64,000 nucleotides of DNA from Phytomonas francai (GCA_001766655.1 MJCC01000010.1:119013-183012), one strand, 5' to 3'. Numbered from the stretch's first letter, positions 9,706 through 19,919 are shown. Made by a program: numbers and translations. Notes: a model not told the origin generated them from the sequence alone.

Positions 9706-11538
9706 ATGCTAGGCTCATCAGACCTTGAAGCACCTTTTGAGGCGCATCGTATAAGGGATTCAAACTCGCCTGCTAGAGCGCAGCCATTTTCTTGCAGTAG
9801 TCGGCGGAGACGAGCACCTCCTCGTCTCCGAAGCAACCAGGTTGATAAAATTAATGGGGATTTTTTTACTGAGTCCCAATCAAATGCTTTACAACACATT
9901 TCTCCACAAAACTTCTTTGATGGGGGAGAGAGGATTGCCACTTCCTTTACAGAGCCTTCCTCGAATTCTGAAAAAGAAACACCTGCGGAAGTTAGTTGGC
10001 AATATTCCATGGCTCGTAAAGGTCTGACTGCTGATGAAAGCAGTTTATTTTCGACTGAGAGTAAGTTTTATTCCTCGCGATTCCTGCTCGACAAGCCTGT
10101 AACTTCTGATCAACCTATTACCTTACTATCCAACTCTGCCAAGCAGGACGGCCCCATACAGGCTGATGACCACGATAAACAGGAATCACCAACCTCGTCA
10201 TCTCGCAGCGACACTCGTAATCTGTACAGAATTGATACCTTTTCTGAAAAAGAAACTTTTCGTGGAGAAAAAGCCACTAAAACCTCTTTAGTAGCTGCTC
10301 CTCCTTTCATAGGATTGCAGGCGCCATGTTCTTCTACTCCGTGGCTCAACTCAACGCCATCCATAAAGACGCCAACGGTTTTGGCTATGGTTGACTGTGA
10401 TTCCTTATCTGGGGCGGTAGGCCGCATGCAGCGATTCGGTTGCTGTGTTTTTTTTTTCCCAGTACCTATTGTGTCTTGGCTTTTTCCGCTAGCTGGACAT
10501 GTTGCTATTAGTAATGCGGAGGGAACGAAGCTTTACACATTTGAGTCCTCTTACTACGTTCGTGAGGAGAGTTTAATTGACGTGTTGGATCGAGTTGTGG
10601 ATGGTATTTCGCATGCAGAGGATGACTTGCCGCGTGAGCAGGGCTTTGAGTTATCTGACATTAACGCTCAATCAACATTTCATTCTTCGGCATTTCGTCC
10701 TACCACTGCTAGTGGGGAGTCCTCACCGGCGTCGTGTTTTCGCCCAATAGGCGGACCAAGAAGCAATGCTTCCTCAGGAGCACGTTTGCACAACCGGGGC
10801 TCGCGTGGTGCCGCAGCGGGGCACGCCCACACCGTGTGCGTACGCATATGGGACTTGAAGCCACTTCTGATGGAGAGGCGCCATGGACATAAGTCTCGGA
10901 TCAGGGCCGCATCTTTAGCTGGCTCCCGAGTTGCCACGCTGCTATTTCAGCGTCTTCAGGAGCTTCTTCAGATGGAAGGCACAAGTGGAAAAGAGACATC
11001 GGACTCCGGTGTGGAGCACGTTTCGACAGAGAAAAGTAGTCGTACACTGAAGGAGGACCACCGTTATCAGTTGATCGATGCCACTACGGCACGCTTTTAC
11101 AATCGCAATTTGCAGGCTACCATTAGTATTTTTCGTGATGGGCCCGATGGCAGCAATAACTCTCCGGATTTATTGCTCAAGAACCGCAGTTCTTTTTCTT
11201 TTGTTGGCTTTGTTTTAGAGGTGTGCGGTGTCGGTGATCCGTTGGTATCAGGCGGCGGAAATAAGTCGATTTCCTCTTCTCATGGCGTGTTATCCTCTAC
11301 AGATGCCACTCCACTTGTGGTGGAGTGTGACAGCAGTATCTCATGGGGTACTGTAAGACTAGTGACAAACATAAGCTTTTTCGGACAGTGGTATCGCAAC
11401 GAACGCCGGGCGTGGCGGATGATGCAAGGTGGAACGCTGGCAGGGGCAGTGATGGCGTGGAGTATTGTAATTGCAGTGTTATATTACTTTGTTCTCCCAT
11501 TGATGCCAAGGTTTGGAAATACAGTGTGGCTGTTGTAA
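9706..11538 (+). CDS. TMEM222/RTE1 family (DUF778) membrane protein with long extensions
   Basis: 610 residues. Residues about 243-300 match the start of the DUF778 domain found in TMEM222 and plant RTE1: hydrophobic FFFPVPIVSWLFPLAGHVAI, then a strand and a YYV segment. The second half of the domain appears near residue 450 (ATTARFYNRNLQATISIF), and a hydrophobic segment at about 580-602 (AGAVMAWSIVIAVLYYFVL) is the likely C-terminal membrane anchor. RTE1 acts at Golgi/ER membranes in plants; the role in protists is unknown. Two features are unusual: a disordered N-terminal extension of about 240 residues, and about 150 low-complexity residues splitting the domain. Family members are normally 200-250 residues. 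Confidence 0.72.
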   Translation: MLGSSDLEAPFEAHRIRDSNSPARAQPFSCSSRRRRAPPRLRSNQVDKINGDFFTESQSNALQHISPQNFFDGGERIATSFTEPSSNSEKETPAEVSWQYSMARKGLTADESSLFSTESKFYSSRFLLDKPVTSDQPITLLSNSAKQDGPIQADDHDKQESPTSSSRSDTRNLYRIDTFSEKETFRGEKATKTSLVAAPPFIGLQAPCSSTPWLNSTPSIKTPTVLAMVDCDSLSGAVGRMQRFGCCVFFFPVPIVSWLFPLAGHVAISNAEGTKLYTFESSYYVREESLIDVLDRVVDGISHAEDDLPREQGFELSDINAQSTFHSSAFRPTTASGESSPASCFRPIGGPRSNASSGARLHNRGSRGAAAGHAHTVCVRIWDLKPLLMERRHGHKSRIRAASLAGSRVATLLFQRLQELLQMEGTSGKETSDSGVEHVSTEKSSRTLKEDHRYQLIDATTARFYNRNLQATISIFRDGPDGSNNSPDLLLKNRSSFSFVGFVLEVCGVGDPLVSGGGNKSISSSHGVLSSTDATPLVVECDSSISWGTVRLVTNISFFGQWYRNERRAWRMMQGGTLAGAVMAWSIVIAVLYYFVLPLMPRFGNTVWLL

Positions 11539-12064
11539 ACTTTTTTTCTCTATGCAAACGAAGAATCTACACGAATGCTGCAGAAGAGAGAGATAGGCAG
11601 AAAACTCCTGAATTATGAACCAGTGATACTTTCAGCTATAAAAATACATTTTTGAAACTATATACATAGGGAAAATGTGAGGTAAAATCATAGGGCTGCA
11701 AGGCTAAATTAAATAGGAAAATTAAAAATAAAGTGAAGGTTAAAAATAAAAAAAGAGGGAATATCCCAGACCTTTTGATAATTTCTTTACGTCGTATACT
11801 TTATTCGCTACAAGAAATCGAAACAGAAGCAAGTGGAGGGATTTAATTCGGCATTGAATTTTATGTCATTAACCAATAGTAATACTAAGTACTCTGCCTT
11901 TCTCATTTTCTAGCTCGCTATAAAGTTGATTAAATATAGCAGCCTTGTATTTATTCCTTTTATGCTTTTCCCCTTTCAGCTTATTGTACGAAAGCCAAGC
12001 ACCATTCTTTTTAAGAACATTAAAATGTTATTTTCACACTTCTTTGTGCCAGTAAATTGGTGAC
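11539..12064. other. Intergenic spacer
   Basis: Purine-rich AT sequence in the first 250 bases, turning T-rich. Nothing recognisable apart from the acceptor at 12031-12052. Confidence 0.5.
12031..12052 (+). promoter_or_regulatory. Candidate trans-splice acceptor
   Basis: A pyrimidine-rich tract ending in CCAG (AG at 12051-12052), 12 bases before the ATG at 12065. It is one of the better acceptor-like sites in this spacer and is the best argument that the following ORF is expressed. Confidence 0.35.
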
Positions 12065-12553
12065 ATGAGCGCATTGAGTTCTTCTCTTCCGAGGATTATG
12101 ACCCTTATCCATACTTTTCAAACTAAAGTTGTGAGATTCAATGTTTTCGTAATTCCCAACTTCACATGGTCGGTTAGTGTGGTATTGTGGGATATTGAAT
12201 GGGGAAAAAGTTATTTTTTGACTTTATTACCTTTCATAACTTTTATCTTTCTTGAGGGGAAAAATATTGGGGTAAAACAGTGTCACTATTACGATATCTT
12301 TACTACTTATTTTGGGTTGATTTGCTTTCCTACAACTTCTTTATTCACTTTTTTCTTGCGTTGTATGAGGTTCGAGGAACTTACTAACAAATTAGAATGT
12401 GAATATTTCTATCTTGCATTACTCTGTAATACCCACACCCCTCGAGTTAGTTTTCGTTTGTTCATCAATTCCGCTGTAAAGTTTCTGCTTAATAATTTAG
12501 ATAAGATTGTCGCTTTTTTTTTTTCTCCAAGCGGAGAGATAGTCAAGGTTTGA
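12065..12553 (+). CDS. Hypothetical 162-residue ORF, uncertain
   Basis: Open frame of 162 codons from an ATG, rich in Phe, Leu and Ile, with possible membrane segments (SYFLTLLPFITFIFL; YFGLICFPTTSLFTFF). It matches no family I know. Its composition is as AT-rich as the surrounding spacer, unlike the confirmed genes, which argues against coding. Its length is somewhat more than expected by chance here, and an acceptor-like site lies just upstream. It may be a fast-evolving small membrane protein or a chance ORF. Confidence 0.3.
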   Translation: MSALSSSLPRIMTLIHTFQTKVVRFNVFVIPNFTWSVSVVLWDIEWGKSYFLTLLPFITFIFLEGKNIGVKQCHYYDIFTTYFGLICFPTTSLFTFFLRCMRFEELTNKLECEYFYLALLCNTHTPRVSFRLFINSAVKFLLNNLDKIVAFFFSPSGEIVKV

Positions 12554-12585
12554 GATTTTTTCCCTAATGTGATTTTAAATATTCT

Positions 12586-12652
12586 CCCCCCCCCCCCCCC
12601 CCTATGAACGATGAGGTTATTGTGCATTCTGTCCCCCCCCCCCCCCTCCCCC
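12586..12652 (+). repeat. Two poly-C tracts
   Basis: A run of 17 C (12586-12602), 30 mixed bases, then 14 C, a T and 5 C (12633-12652). They sit 60-125 bases before the CDP-DAG synthase start. Runs this long are rare in the window and could form i-motif or G-quadruplex structures. Run length may be misassembled. Confidence 0.9.
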
Positions 12653-12711
12653 TCATCTCCTTTTAATTCTTTGAAAGATAGAAATACATATGTGTTTAAA
12701 TATCCGGAAAC

Positions 12712-14184
12712 ATGAAAATTATTTCTTCAGCTGTATCTCCTATGACTTATCGTAACTTCCTTGGATTCAGCAATATTCAAATTCGATCTATAACTGTGCT
12801 TACAATGGGCCCCTTATGTATTCTTGTTTTCACTTGGTCGAAAAGCTCGGCAACGCTTCTAGTTCTAGTTTCCTTGTTTATTAGTGGTGTAGAGTGGAGT
12901 GGCTTGAAGCGGCATCTTAAAGTGGCCCTTCTTGCTCCTAAGGAGTTGCTGAATGAAACAGGTCCGATAAGGTTTGAGGGTATCCTCCACGGGAAACTTG
13001 GCAGGGATGATCTCTCTGTCGAACATGAAGATACGTTTAACGATAGCAACAAATCTTCAGGCAGTTCAAAGTGTCTACCCCCATCGCTGTTGTTCCCATA
13101 TAACATGCCTCTCGTTCCTAAAGAGTACGCTGTCCCCGTGTCACCGCTGAGTGTGTATAGTATTTTCAAATATCTTGGGTGGTCTCTCCTGGCCTTGGCT
13201 GCATCATACGGCGAAACTGTTTTTATCACTGTGCTCGCACTTTACATGTTGATTTTTGTGTGTGTCACGCTTATGGCTCAGAGTAGACTAGAGGACAAGA
13301 TGGAATGGGCTGTAGAGCGGTTAACTTCCCATTTCTGTTCTGGAACCATCGAGCCCAAGGGTAGTAATTCAAATTTATCTATGGAAAAGGCTTATAAAGA
13401 GATGCAACAGCATCACTTTCTGTCATTGGAACTATATATAATTGCTGAAAAGCAACCAGCAGAGCAGTTTCTTGACATTTCTCTCGACTTGTTTGGTGTC
13501 ATGTGGCTGTCAGGGTTGGTCTATTTTTTGTTTCTCTATGATGTGCCGCGGTTAGGATTGCCATGGTCTGCTAGCGTCCTGCTAAGCAACTTTTTTAATG
13601 ATATCACCGCGTTGCTTGTTGGAAAAGGCCTCCGAAAACTCAAGACAAAGTATAGCCATATTTATAATTCTGCTTCCGATGTAGATTACAATGACCACCA
13701 CTCCCATAAGGAACTTTCTACTAAATGTAAACCTGAAGCGCAACCAGGAGGTGACGGTAAGAGGAACTTTAGGTCGAATTCATCATTTTTTGTTCGTTGT
13801 ATCTTGAGTTCCCCACATCCCCTATGCCCGACAATCAGTCCCAACAAGTCTATCGAGGGGGCAGTATTCGGTATTATCGTGAACGCGATCTCATTTACGG
13901 CAAGTTTGTATTTTTGTTATCGCTTTTTCTTCGTCTACCCTGACGCCAATGTAATGTCACCGAAGTTTCAGTCTATTCCAGTGTGGTTTTTTCTTGGAGT
14001 CTGTATTGGTGTTGCTGGTGTATTGGGGGACTTGTTACAATCGCTACTGAAGCGTGTTGCGAGGGTCAAAGACTCAGGCATTATAATCCCTGGTCATGGT
14101 GGCATCCTGGACCGTATAGATGGTGCCCTTTTGGCATTTCCATTTTTATATTGTGCTGTGAACGTTTTACATGTGCTTTCATGA
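12712..14184 (+). CDS. Phosphatidate cytidylyltransferase (CDP-diacylglycerol synthase)
   Basis: 490 residues. It makes CDP-diacylglycerol from CTP and phosphatidic acid, the precursor of phosphatidylinositol, phosphatidylglycerol and cardiolipin. The C-terminus contains the complete family signature at about residues 446-472: SLLKRVARVKDSG, then PGHGGILDRID, with the metal-binding Asp residues in place. Hydrophobic segments flank it (about 150-180, 260-285, 380-405, 420-440 and 472-490), as in this polytopic ER or mitochondrial enzyme. A charged, Ser-rich loop (about 300-365) looks like a lineage-specific insertion. The ATG at 12712 follows the poly-C tracts. Confidence 0.92.
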   Translation: MKIISSAVSPMTYRNFLGFSNIQIRSITVLTMGPLCILVFTWSKSSATLLVLVSLFISGVEWSGLKRHLKVALLAPKELLNETGPIRFEGILHGKLGRDDLSVEHEDTFNDSNKSSGSSKCLPPSLLFPYNMPLVPKEYAVPVSPLSVYSIFKYLGWSLLALAASYGETVFITVLALYMLIFVCVTLMAQSRLEDKMEWAVERLTSHFCSGTIEPKGSNSNLSMEKAYKEMQQHHFLSLELYIIAEKQPAEQFLDISLDLFGVMWLSGLVYFLFLYDVPRLGLPWSASVLLSNFFNDITALLVGKGLRKLKTKYSHIYNSASDVDYNDHHSHKELSTKCKPEAQPGGDGKRNFRSNSSFFVRCILSSPHPLCPTISPNKSIEGAVFGIIVNAISFTASLYFCYRFFFVYPDANVMSPKFQSIPVWFFLGVCIGVAGVLGDLLQSLLKRVARVKDSGIIIPGHGGILDRIDGALLAFPFLYCAVNVLHVLS

Positions 14185-15032
14185 GAAGAGTGTGACTTCC
14201 GGCATGCTCAAAGACATACGTGCTTTTTGTGTATAGGGTCCAGTCAAAAGGAAAAAAATAAATCATGTGTGCTTACACAAAAATAAACCATTTGATTTTT
14301 TTCTTTCTGAATACTTAGTCTATTGAATTCGGTGCAAAAGTTAGGAGTTAGAAGAACCCACTTTTAAGCGGGCTATTTAGATCCATTTAAAAAATGAGCT
14401 ATCTGCAGTAATATGTGTATATTCACATAATGCATATTCTTCTTCTTCATCACTCTCCTATCAATGATTTTCATAATTTGATAGAAAATCTAAATGATTT
14501 TGTGATATAACTAGCTGTTCAATATCTATCCACCCCTTATAGAACTGTCCTATGGCGTATATTAGCAAATTACTGCCTATGATGTGGAATAATTTTCTTA
14601 AAATATCTTTGAATTTCTATAGTCTGATCCCATTATAAAGTATGCCGAGATAAATGCGTTTAAATAGAAAGGAAATATTATCTCTATTAAGATGTATTAA
14701 CACTATTTTCAAAGTGCATGATGACTCCAATTTTTTTTATACATCCAACAGGAGCACCCTTGAGTACTCACTCTTGTAAAGAAGTTTGGTCTAAGGAAAA
14801 TCATTCTTGTACTGTTTATGTTATATCCCCTGCATCAAGTCTGTTTTATTTCTTATTGCATACGCCTATCTAGTTCGCATAGCATTCAAATTTCATTTTA
14901 AAGAATCGTTTTTCCACTTTATGGACTTGATTTTATATTAGAAGAGAAATAGTATTTCATCTGTTTCCTTTAGTTTCCGTTACACCCTTTTTGCTTTATC
15001 ATATTTCTATTTCACAGTGTGCGTGCATTTGT
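14185..15032. other. Intergenic spacer
   Basis: AT-rich spacer of about 850 bases with no ORF or RNA gene that I can support. T-rich tract around 14951-14998 before the next start. Confidence 0.6.
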
Positions 15033-17201
15033 ATGTCTTTCAAGGGTTCGAAGGTGTCTTCGCTTGCAGCAGCACTCGCTGAATCCCACCCTCTTGCAGT
15101 ATTTGAGCCTGACAAACTTGACACATTAAGAGATCCAACATTTATACATGATCGAGTCTCCGACTACTTTTCTTCGGCAGGAGTTGTCTTGAAGCAATCT
15201 CTGGATACTTTTGAGCTTCTCAGTAAACTAACGCAACTCCAAGTACGCGATAAATGGGCTGAATCAAAAATAAAAGAATATCAAAGCCAAGGGAAGCATT
15301 CAGATATTCGATCGAAGGATGCCGAAAGTATACTTAGGGAATCGCTCGTTAACCCACTACCACTTGTAACTGATTCTGAAGTCGATGCCTTTATTAAAGC
15401 CTTGATGCCTGCGCAGCTCAGAACACTGAAGCGAATGCATACCATAAAGAATCTTGATGGCTTTGAATATATGTGGGATTTAGAAGAAAAATACGATGCG
15501 TCCATTTGTGAAGAAAAGTCAAACACTAACACCTATTCTATTCATGACACTGCTGTGGTCCTACCGTCAGTTATTCACAAGCCGATGTCTCAAAAAACAG
15601 ACGAGCGCGCGTTTCCCAGAGTCTCTATTTCGCCTGTGGACCCACTTTTCACTAACTTCAAGGCAAGCAACAGCAGTATAATTGAAGACATGGCAAATAC
15701 TCATACTTCCAACACCACTTTGGCTGAACCTGCGTGCACGGTGGAGGTAGAGTATGCCATTGGTGCCGATGCTGTAGACTCTGCCAGTGATGACGAGTCT
15801 ACGGGGTCTTTCTGCCGTTTTTCTAGGATGGCGATTGCACGAGCTGAAAAACGGGGGTTGTTTCAGGTTAATTTAGAACTTAGTGATCTTTCCAAGGGGA
15901 AGGCTCATGTATCTGTGTCTCCGAAGGATCGCCTCGATGCATCGATTCTCATAGAAAAACCTCAGTGTGATGGCATGAGCCTGTTGCGGTGTAACAAAAT
16001 ATTCTCTCTTTTGCCGTCGTCAGTGGATGCAGAAAATAATGGTACGGGTGTTGTGGCACAATCAAATGGCGCGTTACCCATGGAGGATGGATTGAATCCA
16101 CCGAGTTTTAGCTTGACCACAGCAAGAATCAGTCATGCCACTAGTGGCTTCTACAAGGAGAGTGCACAAAATACACATAGCAGTTCTGTAGGTGACAATA
16201 GATCTGATAACGACTTATTAAGGGAACATGTACGAAATATCCTCCTTTTAAGCAAGGTTCGAGAAAGAGATGAACTGAAGCTCCGGCGCACAATCTATAA
16301 GGAAGCCCAACAGGAAATTTATGCGTCCATTTCCAAATGTATCCCTGCTATGGAGCAGCTTCTGGTGTTGCTAAAGGAGGTAAATGCAATTTTACCTGCG
16401 TTTAATAGTCTTGAGCGATCTGCGTTGAGTGACTACATTGAGGATCCTTCTAATTTCTTGCTTATTCCACGCCACACACTTCGTTGCGCCGCCTTCACAT
16501 GTGGTTCTACTTTCTCGACGACCGTCATGCGCGTAAGGTGCGGGCGATGTGGCCAGGTCTTCTGTCCCCAATGCTGTCGAGAGCTTGGCTTGGGCCCTGA
16601 CGTGTGTTGCGGAGATCAGCGCGTTAGCCTTGGGTGGGAGCCCATTTGTGATTCCTGCTGGTGTGTGTGCCAAGCTCAGCAAGCAAAAAATGAACAGAAA
16701 AATCTGCGTCGGCTCCACATTACAACAGGTGAGCATGGTGACAAGTCTCAAGTTCTTTCTGCGATGTTTTCATCAAATTCCAGAGAGGTTGGGGACCCGG
16801 CGTTTTTTTCTCTCGACACAGGAAGTTCTGCACAATTTAGTGCACGGAACACGACGAACGGCTTTGCTGGGCGATCCTCAGCCGAATTTAGCATGCATGA
16901 ACGTCTAGAGGATGGTTTTGCAATGTTCCACGTAGTTAACGGTTTAGATAATCACGTGAGCTTAGGTGATTCCTGGAGATACCGAATGGCGAAGATGCGA
17001 GGTTCATTGCAATGCTTGTGGCAAAGAACAGGTATTTTAGCAAGAAAGGTGGTAACCAATACAACTCAGCAGTTAAAGCAACAGCGTAGACCCCACATCA
17101 AGAAAACCATGCTTCCCATGTTTTATAGAAAGGAAGATGCATCCACTGTATCACTTCCTATAGAGGAAAGGGTTGATAATGGTCATAGTCAGACCCCATA
17201 G
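15033..17201 (+). CDS. FYVE-related zinc-finger protein
   Basis: 722 residues from the first ATG (the frame opens at a TTG at 14991). Residues about 480-545 carry eight or more cysteines in FYVE-like order: a CxxxxC pair, VRCGRCGQVFCPQCC, then CDSCW at the end. The RCG-x3-FC core fits FYVE domains that bind PI3P on endosomes, but the WxxD motif is not evident and the basic RHHCR motif is altered to VMRVRC. A helical segment (about 405-475) precedes the finger. The rest is Ser-rich and probably disordered, apart from an N-terminal helical region (1-150). Endosomal membrane binding is an inference; the altered basic motif may weaken it. Confidence 0.7.
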   Translation: MSFKGSKVSSLAAALAESHPLAVFEPDKLDTLRDPTFIHDRVSDYFSSAGVVLKQSLDTFELLSKLTQLQVRDKWAESKIKEYQSQGKHSDIRSKDAESILRESLVNPLPLVTDSEVDAFIKALMPAQLRTLKRMHTIKNLDGFEYMWDLEEKYDASICEEKSNTNTYSIHDTAVVLPSVIHKPMSQKTDERAFPRVSISPVDPLFTNFKASNSSIIEDMANTHTSNTTLAEPACTVEVEYAIGADAVDSASDDESTGSFCRFSRMAIARAEKRGLFQVNLELSDLSKGKAHVSVSPKDRLDASILIEKPQCDGMSLLRCNKIFSLLPSSVDAENNGTGVVAQSNGALPMEDGLNPPSFSLTTARISHATSGFYKESAQNTHSSSVGDNRSDNDLLREHVRNILLLSKVRERDELKLRRTIYKEAQQEIYASISKCIPAMEQLLVLLKEVNAILPAFNSLERSALSDYIEDPSNFLLIPRHTLRCAAFTCGSTFSTTVMRVRCGRCGQVFCPQCCRELGLGPDVCCGDQRVSLGWEPICDSCWCVCQAQQAKNEQKNLRRLHITTGEHGDKSQVLSAMFSSNSREVGDPAFFSLDTGSSAQFSARNTTNGFAGRSSAEFSMHERLEDGFAMFHVVNGLDNHVSLGDSWRYRMAKMRGSLQCLWQRTGILARKVVTNTTQQLKQQRRPHIKKTMLPMFYRKEDASTVSLPIEERVDNGHSQTP

Positions 17202-17799
17202 CTATTCATTTTGAATTACCCCCTGAGACCTTTGTGAGTGCCCTTACAAATATTAATAAGACGTCAGCCTAGCTATTCTCATATCATGCTTCATATTCTA
17301 TACTTGAATTAAAAGATATATTTTCGCATTTCATCTTCATACTTTTTGTGATGCTGCTTCTGATAAAACTTTTTTTGCTGTTATAGTTTTTACCTTATCC
17401 TCCTTTATTATTCTTTTATTTTGCGAGGCCTTTCTAAATGTATTATCTGTCATCTTTCTGATACCCTTTGCTTACTATTTTACGAGTGCTACTATGAGAT
17501 ACTCACAAAAAACACTAGATCATGCACACATTTTAGATGGTGTTTTATTGCTTATTTCGTGTTTGATATAAACAGGAATTGCATTATATTATTCTAAATT
17601 TTGAGGGCTCTTTTATACAGTCTGGCGCTTTATCCTCCTCTTTTGCTTAACAACAGACTTCTGTCTTTCTATTCCCACACCATTTTTTTTGAATTTCTTT
17701 AGATTTATAAAAAATTACGAAGGTGTAGTCAAACGTAGCTTAGGCTTTTCCTTCTCAAACTTTTTAAAAAGTAAAAGCTTGTGTCTGTTATTCTATCTC
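17202..17799. other. Intergenic spacer
   Basis: T-rich spacer. Pyrimidine tracts around 17630-17690 are likely RNA-processing signals for the DNAAF4 gene. Nothing else seen. Confidence 0.6.
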
Positions 17800-19641
17800 A
17801 TGCCGATTAGCCCGCATTATGAATGGGAGCAAACAGTGGACGATGTGTTGATACATGTCTCCATCAAAGGATTCAAGAGGAATGCTGTCGATGTGTTCAT
17901 TTCCGATGTTTTTGTAAAAGTTAATGCTCCTCCGACCTATCTGCTCACACTTGATCTTCTTCACACCGTTGTTGTAGATCAATGCGTGCATTATTTTGAT
18001 GCCGATAATTCCTTTCTATTGCATCTAAGACTTAAAAAAGCAGAGCCAGGCCTTGTTTGGGAAACTCTCTGTGTTTCATTTGATGGAGTCTTGAAAAGGG
18101 AAATAATGGAGCGTCGAATAAACTCTATGCGCAGGGCAGAAGAGAATTACAACCGAATACTTGAGCTTCGAGCGAAGCAGCGTGAGGTTGAGAACCGACG
18201 CATGACAGAGGCACAGTGGGAGGTGGAAAAGGAGCAGCGACGCGTCATCGAGGAGCGCTTCAATTCCGAAAAAGCTGTTGCCGAGGAGGATCTTTATGCC
18301 TGGGAAGAGAGAGAGAAATTGGGCGAGTTGAGGCCTTATCAAGTCATAACAAACTCACCTGGATGCATTTCACACTCGGCAAAAGAGTGTGCCTCGGCTG
18401 TAGCATTTTCTACAGAATTTCAGGCGAATGAAAATCCACCTCCAGTGCGAGAACCAAGAACTGTCAACGTGCCCATTGACTTTACACCTAAGATGTTTGT
18501 TCTGCCGACCCGTTCTCGTGGAGACGAGGAGTACTACCGCAAAAGCCGCTACAAACCCGTGTCAATCGAGGATAGTCCCATGTTCTGGAAGGAAAAGGGC
18601 GACCATCATTACCGCGCCCATGAGTGGAAGCTGTCTGCGGACGCTTACTCGGAGTCGATTAAACGTGATGGCGTCTTTCTTACCTGTGTTATGAATCGTG
18701 CTGCCTGCTTTTTACGCATGGCTGAATACAAACGTGCCATCGAAGACTGTACTTTAGCCCTGACGCTCTTGGGGAACATGCCTGCAAGCGAGATTGCACA
18801 GGATCGGTATCGTTATCTTTTAACGACGCTGCATGCTCGGCGCGGGGCAGCGTATTGCTGGAATGATGACCTTGTACGTGGTGTCACAGACCTTCGCATG
18901 GCGGTTGCTTATCGCGACCCTGACAGTGATGACAACATCGTTAAGGATTTACAGGTGGCGGAACAGCTAATGTTGGAGCGTGGGTTGACCATTGATGCTG
19001 CGCAGGATCCGTTGGATAGCTTATTGCAAAAGGCATCCTCACTGTACTATCGTCAGGACTACACAGCTGCGGCTGAGGTGTACCGCGAGGTTCTCGTCAA
19101 AGATCCTTATCGGGCGCATGCCCATAGCAACTTAACCGCGTGCTTACTTCTACTAGGGCGCTTCCACGAAGCGGTTGAGGAGTGCGAACACATCATTGAT
19201 TTCTGTAAGGAGGTTGCCGCTGCGCTGAATCAGCCTGGCATTTTGTCTTCAGAGGGTAACGATATCGATAGCGACGATGAGATTTTTGAGTTGGGAGATG
19301 AGGAAGACGACGACCTTTTCATATCCTCTAGGAGTGTTGGAACCGATGGAGAGGGGGGTAAGAGGGATTACAACCGAGACAAAATGGTCCGTGAGCGCCG
19401 TGCAGCAGCTGCAAAGCTAAGCCAAAACAGTGCCCATGTTTATCTTTTGCTCAAGGCTTATGTGCGGATGGCAGCAGCCCACTGTGGTCTTAAAGATTAC
19501 CGCAAAGCCCATGAGTTCCTCGAGCAGGCTCTGCGCATCACACCCTACGACAACGATTTGTTAGACGACTGTAATCGTCTGGCAGAGAAGATCCGTTTAG
19601 AGACCTTGGTTGCTGCATCTACCGGAGGAAACACAGCATGA
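17800..19641 (+). CDS. DNAAF4: Dynein axonemal assembly factor 4 (DYX1C1-like: CS domain plus TPR)
   Basis: 613 residues from the ATG at 17800 (the frame opens at a TTG at 17689, but the extra residues are T-rich noise). Residues 1-90 form a CS/p23 domain (YEWEQTVDDVLIHVSIKG, then VWETLCV). A charged coiled coil follows (about 98-175). TPR repeats begin near 261 (KEKGDHHYRAHEW) and 407 (LLQKASSLYYRQDY), with a last helical pair near 545-600 (GLKDYRKAHEFLEQAL). An acidic stretch (about 487-505, rich in DDE) is inserted before the last repeat. This order matches DNAAF4, a cytoplasmic HSP90 co-chaperone needed to preassemble axonemal dynein arms. Animal DNAAF4 is about 420 residues, so this copy is longer. 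Confidence 0.82.
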   Translation: MPISPHYEWEQTVDDVLIHVSIKGFKRNAVDVFISDVFVKVNAPPTYLLTLDLLHTVVVDQCVHYFDADNSFLLHLRLKKAEPGLVWETLCVSFDGVLKREIMERRINSMRRAEENYNRILELRAKQREVENRRMTEAQWEVEKEQRRVIEERFNSEKAVAEEDLYAWEEREKLGELRPYQVITNSPGCISHSAKECASAVAFSTEFQANENPPPVREPRTVNVPIDFTPKMFVLPTRSRGDEEYYRKSRYKPVSIEDSPMFWKEKGDHHYRAHEWKLSADAYSESIKRDGVFLTCVMNRAACFLRMAEYKRAIEDCTLALTLLGNMPASEIAQDRYRYLLTTLHARRGAAYCWNDDLVRGVTDLRMAVAYRDPDSDDNIVKDLQVAEQLMLERGLTIDAAQDPLDSLLQKASSLYYRQDYTAAAEVYREVLVKDPYRAHAHSNLTACLLLLGRFHEAVEECEHIIDFCKEVAAALNQPGILSSEGNDIDSDDEIFELGDEEDDDLFISSRSVGTDGEGGKRDYNRDKMVRERRAAAAKLSQNSAHVYLLLKAYVRMAAAHCGLKDYRKAHEFLEQALRITPYDNDLLDDCNRLAEKIRLETLVAASTGGNTA

Positions 19642-19919
19642 AAGGGAAATGATGTAAATATACCTATTCAGCTACATATATTGCTATGTTTGCCTTCAAT
19701 GGCAAAGTTTAAATGGTGTATTACACCTTTAATGGAGTCATATATACATATCCGATTTCTGAGGAAGCGGCTCTGAAGTTTCTAACATTTTTTTGAAATG
19801 AATATCAAAAAATTTTATTGGAATTCTTCTTATTTCATTCCTTTTTTCTTAATAATGAAAAAAAAAACTACACCAAATACATCAACACAATATTAGGAAC
19901 ACATTTATTAGTAGCATTC

